Assembly (NCBI GenBank): GCA_937995755.1
Contig: CALKJD010000014.1
Coordinates: 1-64,000 of the forward strand
Source: an uncultured Saprospiraceae bacterium
Lineage (GTDB): Bacteria; Bacteroidota; Bacteroidia; Chitinophagales; Saprospiraceae
Length of the DNA stretch: 64,000 nt
Direction: 5' to 3'
This document shows positions 45,281 to 53,406 of this stretch, in pieces. The first letter of the stretch is position 1; each line of letters starts with the position of its first letter. Under the pieces are notes generated by a model, which worked only from the letters and a program-made list of their open reading frames with translations, had not been told where the DNA came from and did no database searches. Both the position numbers and the translations under genes were made by a program.

Positions 45281-46256
45281 ATATTTTATCTATTGTTAGT
45301 TTAATAATAGGCTTGCCTGATTGAGCTTGTGCCTGTGGAAAGCCCCCAATGCTTAGTGTATTGATCTCTGATAAGACGCGCTTACCATCGTCATCTACTA
45401 ATGTATCTGCACCATATATTAAGATGCCTTCTTGTATCAACTGTGGGCTGATTGTTTCTATTATATATTTTTCTTCAGGTGTGATCTCTGTATGTACAGA
45501 TTGACCTCCTTGGGATACATTACATATCCACGAACCCTCTTTAGGTAGTCTCAATGATGCGGCTAATATCTCACCGCCTACCACTAAAATTCTCTTGTCT
45601 CCTTGGCTGACATTTTTTAGATATTTCATGCCGATATAGCCATCAGTGACGATGGTGTTTTCGATACTCTTGAGGTATGTATCTCTATCATGTTCTATAT
45701 CACCTTCGTAGATCTTAGCGCCATCTATTTTTACCACACCTTTACCACCATATTCTCTTAATGGCTTGAGTACAATGGGTTGATGTGTTGAAAAATCAAT
45801 AGCATCTTGAATACTTTTAATCTTCTTGATTGTAGGACATACTTCGGGTATACTTAGTAAGTATTCTTTGCTGCTAGTCTTGATTATACCTTTTGGATTA
45901 TTGATGATAATCGCATTTCCCTTATTAGACTCTAGCCACAGTAGCCATTCATCGGATATGGGTCTTGGGAGTCTCATGAAGATGATATCGTAATCGTCAA
46001 GATGTAACTGTTTTAATCCTCTACTGAAATAACTGCCTTCATCCGTGTACTGAAAATCATCACCTAAACGTACGCCATGTAATTGTTCGGCATCCATCTC
46101 CTTAAAAAAGGGAATGTTATTTTCAATTCCTCTGCTGGCGATATCTATACTTTTGCATTGCTTATGCTCATTCATTTCACTCACCAATGAGTAAATTGAA
46201 TTTTGATCGCTATGTCCACTATGATCAGTGAGCACGAGTACCTTATATTTAGTCAT
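45255..46256 (-). CDS. ATP-grasp ligase, RimK/glutathione-synthetase-like
   Basis: A 333-residue ATP-grasp protein with a Rossmann-like N-domain (VLVLTDHSGH) and the ATP-grasp core: VLKPLREYGGKGVV near 172, DKRILVVGGEIL near 225 and VLSEINTLSIGGF near 300. The order and length fit glutathione synthetase and RimK-type carboxylate-amine ligases, which join an amino acid to a peptide or protein. No gamma-glutamylcysteine synthetase is nearby, so true glutathione synthesis is not supported. Its ATG overlaps the stop of the upstream gene by one base. Confidence 0.87.
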   Translation of the reverse strand: MTKYKVLVLTDHSGHSDQNSIYSLVSEMNEHKQCKSIDIASRGIENNIPFFKEMDAEQLHGVRLGDDFQYTDEGSYFSRGLKQLHLDDYDIIFMRLPRPISDEWLLWLESNKGNAIIINNPKGIIKTSSKEYLLSIPEVCPTIKKIKSIQDAIDFSTHQPIVLKPLREYGGKGVVKIDGAKIYEGDIEHDRDTYLKSIENTIVTDGYIGMKYLKNVSQGDKRILVVGGEILAASLRLPKEGSWICNVSQGGQSVHTEITPEEKYIIETISPQLIQEGILIYGADTLVDDDGKRVLSEINTLSIGGFPQAQAQSGKPIIKLTIDKIFEYADEYE

Positions 46257-47701
46257 TAGCTGATCATTATTTCGTCAAGCAGTGTAGGATCATTATTCAG
46301 TGACTTGAATAGTTTCATTCTGAATTTTCCTTTGCTGTTGTATAGCGCCTTGCACATTTTGTCGATAGCGATAGTAGATAATACTGTCTGGATATATCCT
46401 TCGATCAGATCATCAAGCCCTAATCCTAGTTTATTGAAATCTCTACGATCCATAAGCATAAGTCTGTTGGTATCTGAGCCCCATTGATTTTCGCCTTCTT
46501 TGACAGAGAGGTTAGTACCGAGCATGGCCCAACTATCTGCAGCTTTTTCTAATATATCTGCCAGTGGCTTTTCTGCACGACGCGAGTAGACGCATAATGG
46601 TTTGATGCCACTTTCTGTACTACTCAGCATCATACGCAAGTCAGTTACATAGGTTTCACCTTTAGCATTTGGAATAGTACCTACGTGGTAAAATTTACCT
46701 GTAGAACTTACTGATGACCAGTTGTAATTTCCAATGAGACTTTGTACAATGAATCTTTCGTATTCTATATCTAACTCCATAAATGCTTGGAGTTCCTGAT
46801 CATTAGTAATAGTATATACACCCTGACCTGCGTTACTATATGGTATTTTTACTACGGCTTGTCCACCCATTTTCATTACCCAGAGTGGTATTTCATTTTT
46901 GCTTACATCCCAGATCGTTTCCGGAGTATTGATTCGTAATCCAAATCCTTCTAGCTCTGTATTATATATATCATAAGCTTTGGCAGCAACCATTTTGTTG
47001 CGACCACCTGCTAAGCAAGCTACTATAGGGTTGAGTACCTTAGTTTTAGTATGTAGAGGTATTCTTGTCCATGGTTTCTGTGTTACATATCTAAAAATCG
47101 CACGCATCGGCTGCCATTCTCCATTATGCTGAACACAGATAAGATCATCTTCAACTTTGATATGATCGTTATCTTGACCATTGTAGTATGGCACCAAGAG
47201 GACGTCTTCGTTCATTACATCTGCTATTACAGCTGCATAACCGGAAGTCTCCATATAGTTTTTATCATATAGTAGAGCTAGTTTACCCTTGACTGCAGGT
47301 ACACCTTTACGTGGCTTAAGCATAGGCTTAAATGTCCTTTCTATCAATAGTCTATAGCTTCCATCTTCCTTATTATCATCTAATAAAGGCATAGATTTTT
47401 GACCTGATGGACAAGAGTTATTTTCGAGTACCACCATATTTCTTTTGCCTCCAGCAGATGTAGAGTTAATAAGATCTGCACCTCCCCAAAGGAAATGCTT
47501 ACACTGGTAGCTAAGTATCTCGTCTAACTTAGATCTGTCTACTCTTGGGTTTAAATGGCAATATCTTGTAATAATTCTCTCTTTGGAGAGATTAAGGAAG
47601 AAGCTTACCATAGGGTGAATGGTAGCGTTTAATGCCTTAGGGTACCAGTGGTTTTCGCTAATGAAAGACCCTGGAATAACGTTTTCGATTTTACTTTGCA
47701 T
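46256..47701 (-). CDS. uncharacterised ATP-grasp-like protein
   Basis: A 481-residue soluble protein with no clear annotation. Residues about 275-380 resemble a second ATP-grasp core: QAVVKIPYSNAGQGVYTI, FIVQSLIGNYNW, then TDLRMMLSST with a conserved Asp-Leu-Arg. The N-terminal half (NPRVDRSKLDEILSY, LENNSCPSGQKSMPLLDD) is unfamiliar. It is the first gene behind a stress-type promoter and is translationally coupled to a clear ATP-grasp ligase, so the two may act in sequence or as a complex in making a peptide-like product or protein tag. Confidence 0.75.
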   Translation of the reverse strand: MQSKIENVIPGSFISENHWYPKALNATIHPMVSFFLNLSKERIITRYCHLNPRVDRSKLDEILSYQCKHFLWGGADLINSTSAGGKRNMVVLENNSCPSGQKSMPLLDDNKEDGSYRLLIERTFKPMLKPRKGVPAVKGKLALLYDKNYMETSGYAAVIADVMNEDVLLVPYYNGQDNDHIKVEDDLICVQHNGEWQPMRAIFRYVTQKPWTRIPLHTKTKVLNPIVACLAGGRNKMVAAKAYDIYNTELEGFGLRINTPETIWDVSKNEIPLWVMKMGGQAVVKIPYSNAGQGVYTITNDQELQAFMELDIEYERFIVQSLIGNYNWSSVSSTGKFYHVGTIPNAKGETYVTDLRMMLSSTESGIKPLCVYSRRAEKPLADILEKAADSWAMLGTNLSVKEGENQWGSDTNRLMLMDRRDFNKLGLGLDDLIEGYIQTVLSTIAIDKMCKALYNSKGKFRMKLFKSLNNDPTLLDEIMIS

Positions 47702-47751
47702 TTGATGATTTTGCTATCCTTCGAGAGGAAATTTCCAACATGTTTACTCAT

Positions 47752-47777
47752 AGAGTCTTCAAACAATTATTGGTCAC
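47752..47777 (-). promoter_or_regulatory. stress-type promoter GTGACC-N14-GACTCT (ATP-grasp operon)
   Basis: Minus strand: GTGACC (47777-47772), 14 bases, GACTCT (47757-47752), then ATGAGTAA. It ends 51 bases before the ATG at 47701. Confidence 0.68.
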
Positions 47778-47845
47778 CCATTTTCTTAGGTTATTTGTCT
47801 TTTATCATCTAAATAAATAAAAGATTCCTATACAGCAAAATCAAA

Positions 47846-48589
47846 TTATAAAGTATAAACTATCCCTAAATCAGCAAAGTGAAAAAAAGCAAAATTGTAT
47901 ACTTGATCCACATCCGCACCGCCTTCGATAACTCTATATCCAGCCTTGATCTGAAGTTGATCATCTATAATATCATAGAGTAACCCTGCAAATATATCTT
48001 CCGCTCTGCCCACGGGTCCTACTAGAGCATCACCCTTTAGCATAAAGGCCAGCCGGTCAGCTGCATTGTAGTTCAATTCGAAACTTACTAATGGTACATA
48101 GCCGAGGTCGGTATCTTCCTCAGTAACAGGACCTTGAGTTAATGCTATACGTGCATCTCGTACAAGAAGACTTGCGCCTAAATCAAATGTCACCTTCGAC
48201 TTATCTACTAGTCTATATCGATAGCTTACTCTGTAGGTATTGAATTGATATTGACCATCTACATCTTCTCCAGCAAAAGTTGATCCTTTGAATAAGATGG
48301 GTGTACCCGTAGAAGATTGATACTCAATAGTTAGTGGAACAGCAGTAAGTTCTAGCATGTGCTTGCTTGCTATTAAATAGGCAATCTCACCTCTTAGAAA
48401 GTAGCCTGATCCTCCGTCGTCGAAATCATCTGATAATGAGAATAATGTTCCTGGCGCTTGATCACCATTTGGAGCCCTTACATCATTGTATTGCGTAGAG
48501 ACATATCCAGATTCAAGACTCAATCTTAGTTGTGCATTCACTTGTATCGCTAGGGTAGTCAATAGTATAAGTAGGCCTAATTGTTTCAT
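47846..48589 (-). CDS. outer-membrane beta-barrel protein
   Basis: A 247-residue protein with a signal peptide (1-19, ending IQVNAQ). It has alternating amphipathic strands throughout (YFLRGEIAYLIASKH, YRVSYRYRLVDKSKVTFDLGASLL) and a C-terminal aromatic-rich end (FHFADLGIVYTL), typical of an 8- to 12-stranded barrel. Function is unknown. Unlike its neighbours it lacks a full copy of the stress promoter: an ATGACC half-site at 48714-48719 has no CTCT partner. It is divergent from the DUF502 gene. Confidence 0.82.
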   Translation of the reverse strand: MKQLGLLILLTTLAIQVNAQLRLSLESGYVSTQYNDVRAPNGDQAPGTLFSLSDDFDDGGSGYFLRGEIAYLIASKHMLELTAVPLTIEYQSSTGTPILFKGSTFAGEDVDGQYQFNTYRVSYRYRLVDKSKVTFDLGASLLVRDARIALTQGPVTEEDTDLGYVPLVSFELNYNAADRLAFMLKGDALVGPVGRAEDIFAGLLYDIIDDQLQIKAGYRVIEGGADVDQVYNFAFFHFADLGIVYTL

Positions 48590-48776
48590 GGTATTGGATT
48601 GATTTATAAATGTAAAACGTACAGATATAAAAAAGTGTTCGATCGCAATTGAAAGAGTTGGATATTAAATAACTAGTGATGTGGCAAGTGTGCGTCTTGA
48701 TTATCGAAAGGGTGGTCATAAGTCTTGAAAAATGAGAAATAACAGTAGCGGTATATTTCATTGATTTTGTATGGAT

Positions 48777-48802
48777 GTGACTTACTGTAGAGAATAGACT
48801 CT
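48777..48802 (+). promoter_or_regulatory. stress-type promoter GTGACT-N14-GACTCT (DUF502)
   Basis: GTGACT (48777-48782), 14 bases, GACTCT (48797-48802), then TACCTTTA. It ends 31 bases before the ATG at 48833. Confidence 0.65.
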
Positions 48803-48832
48803 TACCTTTACGTGAAATGAAATAACATTAAA

Positions 48833-49402
48833 ATGATTCAACGACTATTTGCATACTTTATAGGTGGATTGGCACTCCTTGTTCCCTTTGCATTATCTAC
48901 TTGGTTACTGTATTACGTTTATAGATTTGTCGTGGATTATTATCCGATTGAATATGCCTTATTGGGTATTATCGCATTGGTAGCAGGATTAATAGCTGTA
49001 GGCTACATTGCGAGTTCGTATATTGGAGAAAGAGCTTTTTCCACCTTAGAATCAATACTTCTTAAAATGCCAATCATAGGTTCTTTATATAAGACGACAA
49101 AAGATGTGACCGGCGCATTTGTCGGAGCTGAGAATAAGTTTTCTGAGCCAGTTTTGGTACATTATTCAGAAGGGATGTATAGAATTGGGTTTATTACGAA
49201 TAAAGATAATAGTGACCTTAGATCTAAAGATGTTGAAGAAAATCAAGAGCTATTGTATTCTGTTTACATGCCTATTTCGTTTAGTATGGCGGGTGATTTT
49301 TTCTTGATATCTTCTAAGCAACTTGAACCTATAGATAAGACGGCGAAAGAAGTAATGCAAATGGTAGTATCTGGAGGATTCTTAACAGGCCATGACAAAT
49401 AG
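48833..49402 (+). CDS. DUF502 membrane protein
   Basis: A 189-residue protein with two N-terminal transmembrane helices (about 8-30 and 42-64) and the DUF502 signature MPIIGSLYKTTKDVTGAF. A soluble beta-rich tail follows (VLVHYSEGMYRIGFIT, YMPISFSMAGDFFL). The family is widespread and uncharacterised. It is the only gene in its unit and lies directly behind a stress-type promoter. Confidence 0.88.
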   Translation: MIQRLFAYFIGGLALLVPFALSTWLLYYVYRFVVDYYPIEYALLGIIALVAGLIAVGYIASSYIGERAFSTLESILLKMPIIGSLYKTTKDVTGAFVGAENKFSEPVLVHYSEGMYRIGFITNKDNSDLRSKDVEENQELLYSVYMPISFSMAGDFFLISSKQLEPIDKTAKEVMQMVVSGGFLTGHDK

Positions 49403-49440
49403 TAACTAGAGTAGTAGCTTTTAAAAGTATGCTGCTACAG

Positions 49441-50637
49441 TTATTTAGAAAGATGAGCGCTGTTACTTTTATTTCTGTTGACCACTCGTTCTATCGCTGC
49501 AATCCATAAAGGACTAAATAGTAGCGTGAGGGAGATTAGGCATATTCCAGCGTTGTAGCCAAATTCAGAAATGATCTTGGAGCTATATGCGGTAAAGCAA
49601 ACTAAGAAACTCATTTCTCCGATTTGCGCCAGTAATGCCCCACCTATCAATGCTTCTTTCCATTCGGATCCAAATACTTTCAAGACGATAGAATTGACAG
49701 CTTGATTAAGAATGAAGACTACGAACATTAGACCTACGATGATTTGTATGTTTTCTCTGAGAAACATCAAGTCAATCTGCGCGCCTACCGAAATGAAAAA
49801 TACGGCCACAAATATGATCCTAAATGGATGTAAATTGTCATGGATCCAATCTGTCTCTTTAGCGGCATGGACTACTATACCACCGACAAATGCTCCTAGG
49901 GCAGGTGACAATCCAAGAATGCCCATCAGTAAAGCCCCAGCAGCGCAGAAGACGATTGCCATAAATACTTGCATCTCATGATCTTTTTCAAGAGAATCGA
50001 GCCATTTAAATTCTAGCGTTTCTTTTTTGTAGAGAAAGATAAATATCGAAATGATCAATACACCACCTACGATCTGCAAATACATCTGTGTAGTGGACTG
50101 AGTAATACCTCCCAATAACGATGTGATTATAAGTATAGGTGCTATAGCTATATCTTGAGTAAGTAGAATACTTAATACGTCCTTGCCCACCTTGTTTTCC
50201 AAGAGATTTTTTTCTTCTAATAGCTTTATCACTACGGCTGAACTACTCAATGCAATCACAAAACCAAGTACGACAGATCTTGCTAATGACCAATCGGCAT
50301 AGTAGCCAATGGTCCACATCACTAACACACTCACTATGACTTGCATCATCGTACCTAGTATAGCTACTCTCCATTGCTTTACAAAAGCCGGTAAGGAGAT
50401 TTCCATACCTATAAAAAAGAAGAGTAAGATGATTCCTATTTCTCCTAAAAATTGAATTTGCTCTTCACTCTTGAATACATTAAAGCCATGTTGGCCAAGA
50501 CATACGCCTATTAATATATATCCTATAAGATAGGGTTGACGTAGACGCTTAAGTACATAACCAATGAGTACAGCTAGTATACCTACAAGGAATATATTAG
50601 CAATAGAATCATTAATAGAAGCCATCAAAACCATCAT
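49441..50637 (-). CDS. CPA2-family cation:proton antiporter
   Basis: A 398-residue membrane protein with about 12 helices and Kef/CPA2 landmarks: YLIGYILIGVCLGQHG near 30, ALSSSAVVIKLLEE near 130 and LLTQDIAIAPIL, which holds the conserved acidic residue. It lacks the RCK/TrkA-N domain of KefB/KefC, so ligand gating by glutathione adducts is unlikely. It probably exchanges Na+ or K+ for H+ across the inner membrane. Start may be Met6 (MASINDS) rather than Met1. It follows the UspA gene by 66 bases and is likely under the same stress promoter. Confidence 0.88.
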   Translation of the reverse strand: MMVLMASINDSIANIFLVGILAVLIGYVLKRLRQPYLIGYILIGVCLGQHGFNVFKSEEQIQFLGEIGIILLFFFIGMEISLPAFVKQWRVAILGTMMQVIVSVLVMWTIGYYADWSLARSVVLGFVIALSSSAVVIKLLEEKNLLENKVGKDVLSILLTQDIAIAPILIITSLLGGITQSTTQMYLQIVGGVLIISIFIFLYKKETLEFKWLDSLEKDHEMQVFMAIVFCAAGALLMGILGLSPALGAFVGGIVVHAAKETDWIHDNLHPFRIIFVAVFFISVGAQIDLMFLRENIQIIVGLMFVVFILNQAVNSIVLKVFGSEWKEALIGGALLAQIGEMSFLVCFTAYSSKIISEFGYNAGICLISLTLLFSPLWIAAIERVVNRNKSNSAHLSK

Positions 50638-50703
50638 ATAAGTACTTTGTATTTTTCTGTTATAATATCAATATCGAGAAGATTGTACGTAGAGAGCAGT
50701 AAG

Positions 50704-51585
50704 TTATTTCCAAACGTATAAAGGTACCTTGATATGATTAAATACTTTACCGTCAAATGCTTGTTGTAATCCAAATAGATTCCAGTGTTTTTTATTCGCT
50801 TTGATTCCAATGAAATCGACGTCCATATCATTAGTCAAGTCGTCTATAATATTTTCTATTTTACCAGCTTTCAAATTGAAAGAGATAAAACCATGATCCT
50901 CATCTTGGAGAAAAAGTCTTCTGTACACTTTTAGTTTTTTATCTGCATCCAATACCTTTTCTTCTTCATCTAAGATATGAATAAAGCTCATATGGACTTC
51001 ATTTCGATTAGATACTTCGATCATATCTTGGATCATTGTAAGTTCGTTAAAATCGAAATTAATCAACATACACATATGGTCAAGATTGCGATTGCCATAT
51101 GTAGAGGGAAACACAATCACAGATTTAGATGATTTATCGATGATCGATCTGGATAGATTACCAATTCCCAGATCTCTTTTGCGGTAATCAACATCTGCAC
51201 CTACGACAATTAGATCGGTTGCTGTCTCTTCTGCTTCGGATAGAATACCAGAAACCGCAAAATCTGATCTGATATTAGACATGACGATCTGATCTTCAAT
51301 TGACATTCTTGCTAATACGGTGATAACCATGGCTCTTAATTGCTTTAGGTCATCTTCTATCATATCATCAATATCTTCTACAATGCTAGATCCAACAGAG
51401 TCGATGTAGGTGTCTAGGAGTTCACCAGAGTCATCATAGATCAATCTACTTGATAAAGGTCTACTTACATGAAGACACCTGACGTTGGCATCGAGCATAA
51501 GACCTAGTGTGATACCATATTCTATAATTGCTTCTGATGCCTTGTCCAGTTCTACTGCGACTAAGATGTTATTGATATTATTCAT
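50704..51585 (-). CDS. universal stress protein with two Usp domains
   Basis: A 293-residue tandem UspA protein. Domain 1 (about 1-155) reads INNILVAVELDKASEAIIEYG and LIVVGADVDYRK, ending near SVIVFPS. Domain 2 is more degenerate (MCMLINFDFNELTMIQDMIE, ending VPLYVWK). The ATP-binding G-2x-G-9x-G pattern is only partly preserved. It is a close paralogue of the gene at 52342, on the other side of a divergent promoter region. A stress-type promoter precedes it. Confidence 0.88.
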   Translation of the reverse strand: MNNINNILVAVELDKASEAIIEYGITLGLMLDANVRCLHVSRPLSSRLIYDDSGELLDTYIDSVGSSIVEDIDDMIEDDLKQLRAMVITVLARMSIEDQIVMSNIRSDFAVSGILSEAEETATDLIVVGADVDYRKRDLGIGNLSRSIIDKSSKSVIVFPSTYGNRNLDHMCMLINFDFNELTMIQDMIEVSNRNEVHMSFIHILDEEEKVLDADKKLKVYRRLFLQDEDHGFISFNLKAGKIENIIDDLTNDMDVDFIGIKANKKHWNLFGLQQAFDGKVFNHIKVPLYVWK

Positions 51586-51656
51586 ATACCTTGATTTAGC
51601 CTTGATGATTAAATGAAAGAATGATCTTAAAGTTACCGTAAGTATTAATAGGGTAG

Positions 51657-51682
51657 AGAGCCCAAATTCATGATTTAGTCAC
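51657..51682 (-). promoter_or_regulatory. stress-type promoter GTGACT-N14-GGCTCT (UspA/antiporter)
   Basis: Minus strand: GTGACT (51682-51677), 14 bases, GGCTCT (51662-51657), then CTACCC. It ends 72 bases before the ATG at 51585. Confidence 0.7.
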
Positions 51683-51963
51683 ATTGTATGGAGTGACTTT
51701 TATAACTAGTGGACAGTATCTATTGGTATTGTATGAAAGTCGTTCCGTCGTATAAGGGCTATGTTATATTTTAGTAATACAGTTGATGTGGAACAGTATA
51801 TCTAATCATCGAATTGATTTTTATAGTTCTAAATGTTGGCGGTGTATTGCTTTAACTTGTTTGTAATGAGGGGTTTATGATTAAGGAATGTAGCGCGTTT
51901 TAATGCGGATGCCTAGGATAGGTAGAATAATTAAAATATATCGAAATAAATATTTGAAATCCT

Positions 51964-51989
51964 GTGACCTAAGATAAATACTAGGCTCT
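51964..51989 (+). promoter_or_regulatory. stress-type promoter GTGACC-N14-GGCTCT (Lys/Ala-rich peptide)
   Basis: GTGACC (51964-51969), 14 bases, GGCTCT (51984-51989), then CTTTGTTG. It lies 90 bases before the ATG at 52079. Confidence 0.72.
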
Positions 51990-52078
51990 CTTTGTTGTCC
52001 ATTCCCAAAAACAATATAAACTTGGAATAGGATATACTTTAAACACATTTAGTTAATCATTTTAATTTTTGAAATATC

Positions 52079-52240
52079 ATGGCACAGTCAAAAGCGGAAA
52101 AAAGAAATGCAGCTAAAAAAGTAGCTGAAGCAAAAGCACAAGCAAAAAAAGCTGTTAGAGCGTCAAAGCCACAAGCAGCAACTGCAGGAGGTAAAGCCCC
52201 AAAAGGGAAAAAGTCTCTTACAGCAGGAAAGAAAAAGTAG
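52079..52240 (+). CDS. 53-residue Lys/Ala-rich histone-H1-like peptide
   Basis: ATG at 52079 to TAG at 52240 encodes a peptide made mostly of Lys and Ala (SKAEKRNAAKKVAEAKAQ, ending AGKKK), with no hydrophobic core. The composition resembles the tails of bacterial histone-H1-like proteins. It is bounded by a stress-type promoter upstream and a 12-bp perfect terminator downstream, which strongly supports a real gene despite the small size. Binding to nucleic acid or ribosomes is likely from charge, but not shown. It may also protect DNA in stress, as larger H1-like proteins do. Confidence 0.8.
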   Translation: MAQSKAEKRNAAKKVAEAKAQAKKAVRASKPQAATAGGKAPKGKKSLTAGKKK

Positions 52241-52264
52241 TATAGCGTTTTTTAAAGAAATGAT

Positions 52265-52303
52265 CAAAGGGCTATATAAATTCAAAATTTGTATAGCCCT
52301 TTG
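52265..52303 (+). terminator. 12-bp perfect hairpin after the Lys/Ala-rich gene
   Basis: CAAAGGGCTATA (52265-52276) pairs perfectly with TATAGCCCTTTG (52292-52303) and is followed by TTATTATTA. It separates the small gene from the second UspA gene, which then has only about 38 bases of leader and no separate promoter I can see. Confidence 0.75.
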
Positions 52304-52341
52304 TTATTATTACTAGAGGGAGATTTAATCTTAGAAAGACA

Positions 52342-53250
52342 ATGAAGCATATCAATAATATATTAGTAGCCTCTGAGCTAAATAAAGAATCTTACGAAGC
52401 ATTAGCCTATGGTATTACTTTGGGTCTGATGTATGATGCTAAAGTTAGTTGTATACATGTCGTCAAAGATTCTCCAATTGATGTAATTAAAGAGACGCTG
52501 CATATTGGAAGTGCCAAGTATGGAGATGCTATCAAAGAAGCTAAACAAGAAAGCCAGAATTTACTAAGTCACATTATAGATGTGATAGCAAAAGAACTAG
52601 GTGTCGGAGAGGTAGATGTCGACTTAAGAATAGTAAGCGGACCCTTGAGCCAATCTATTATGAACCATGCGGAGAAAATAGATGCCGATGTGGTGATTAT
52701 AGGTACAGAGTCAGGCTCTCGATTTTCTAGAACAGCACATACCAACTTAGCTTTAAATATGATAGAACTGGAGAAGGCCAATGTTTTGCTCATACCTTCA
52801 GGATATCGCTTAGAGCGTATTGAACAGTTTGGTGGGTTTATCAATTTTGAAATCGAAGAAGTAGATTTCATTCATAAAATGATCAACCATGCGAAAAAGA
52901 CAGATAATGGCGTTAAGTTCATTCATGTGGTAGAACCTCGAGGAAACCTAGAAAGAGCAAAAGGATTACTGAAAAGTTTCGAACAGTTATTTGCAGAAGA
53001 GATGGCAGAATACGGTGTGAAGTTTATAATAGAAACAGGAGAATTGTCTGATGTTGTAAACGGACTCGAAGAAAAACATGGGATAGATCTCATGATTATT
53101 CGTGCGTATAAAAGACATTGGGATATGTATACTTCATCTTCTACATTTGCGGATACTGTAATTCAAAGTATTAAAAGTCCTCTGATGGTGTGGAAGACTA
53201 CGCGTAAAGTGAAAAGAAACATTCTACAGGAAAAATTAAAGAACGTTTGA
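52342..53250 (+). CDS. universal stress protein, second paralogue
   Basis: A 302-residue tandem UspA protein. Domain 1 contains INNILVASELNKESYEALAYG and DADVVIIGTESGSRF; domain 2 ends SIKSPLMVWKTTRK. It aligns along its length with the protein at 50704, including the MxxINNILVAxEL start and the VWK end, so the two arose by duplication around the divergent promoter region. Partial read-through of the terminator at 52265-52303 may connect it to the stress promoter at 51964. Confidence 0.88.
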   Translation: MKHINNILVASELNKESYEALAYGITLGLMYDAKVSCIHVVKDSPIDVIKETLHIGSAKYGDAIKEAKQESQNLLSHIIDVIAKELGVGEVDVDLRIVSGPLSQSIMNHAEKIDADVVIIGTESGSRFSRTAHTNLALNMIELEKANVLLIPSGYRLERIEQFGGFINFEIEEVDFIHKMINHAKKTDNGVKFIHVVEPRGNLERAKGLLKSFEQLFAEEMAEYGVKFIIETGELSDVVNGLEEKHGIDLMIIRAYKRHWDMYTSSSTFADTVIQSIKSPLMVWKTTRKVKRNILQEKLKNV

Positions 53251-53290
53251 TTAAGGAATTAGCGTTTATATCTAGCAAAGTATAATAATG

Positions 53291-53318
53291 AAGCCGTCTA
53301 ATAATGACGGCTTTTTTT
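53291..53318 (+). terminator. rho-independent terminator after the second UspA gene
   Basis: AAGCCGTC (53291-53298), 7-base loop, GACGGCTT (53306-53313), with a T-tract to 53318. A textbook intrinsic terminator 40 bases after the stop. Confidence 0.88.
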
Positions 53319-53357
53319 GTTATAATCGTCTATAGTGTTAGGCTACTTAATAGTTTG

Positions 53358-53383
53358 GTGACCAAAGCGAGTGTTTAGGCTCT
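53358..53383 (+). promoter_or_regulatory. stress-type promoter GTGACC-N14-GGCTCT (MscS)
   Basis: GTGACC (53358-53363), 14 bases, GGCTCT (53378-53383), then CTTTATAA. It ends 24 bases before the ATG at 53407, so the leader is very short if this is the -10. Confidence 0.75.
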
Positions 53384-53406
53384 CTTTATAAAATAAACAG
53401 GCTTCT

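Larger units (their letters stand above)
51586..52078. other. divergent intergenic region with two stress-type promoters
   Basis: The 493 bases hold one outward-facing GTGAC element for each flank (51657-51682 leftward, 51964-51989 rightward). The 280 bases between them show no ORF, hairpin or RNA that I recognise. Confidence 0.6.

Noticed and set aside
45255-46256. Annotation as glutathione synthetase (gshB)
   Set aside because: No gamma-glutamylcysteine synthetase is nearby and the neighbours are another ATP-grasp protein and an aspartoacylase-like hydrolase, so substrate is open.
48714-48719. ATGACC half-site upstream of the outer-membrane barrel gene, considered as a tenth stress promoter
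   Set aside because: At the required 14-base distance the sequence is CAAGAC rather than NNCTCT, and the first base is A rather than G.
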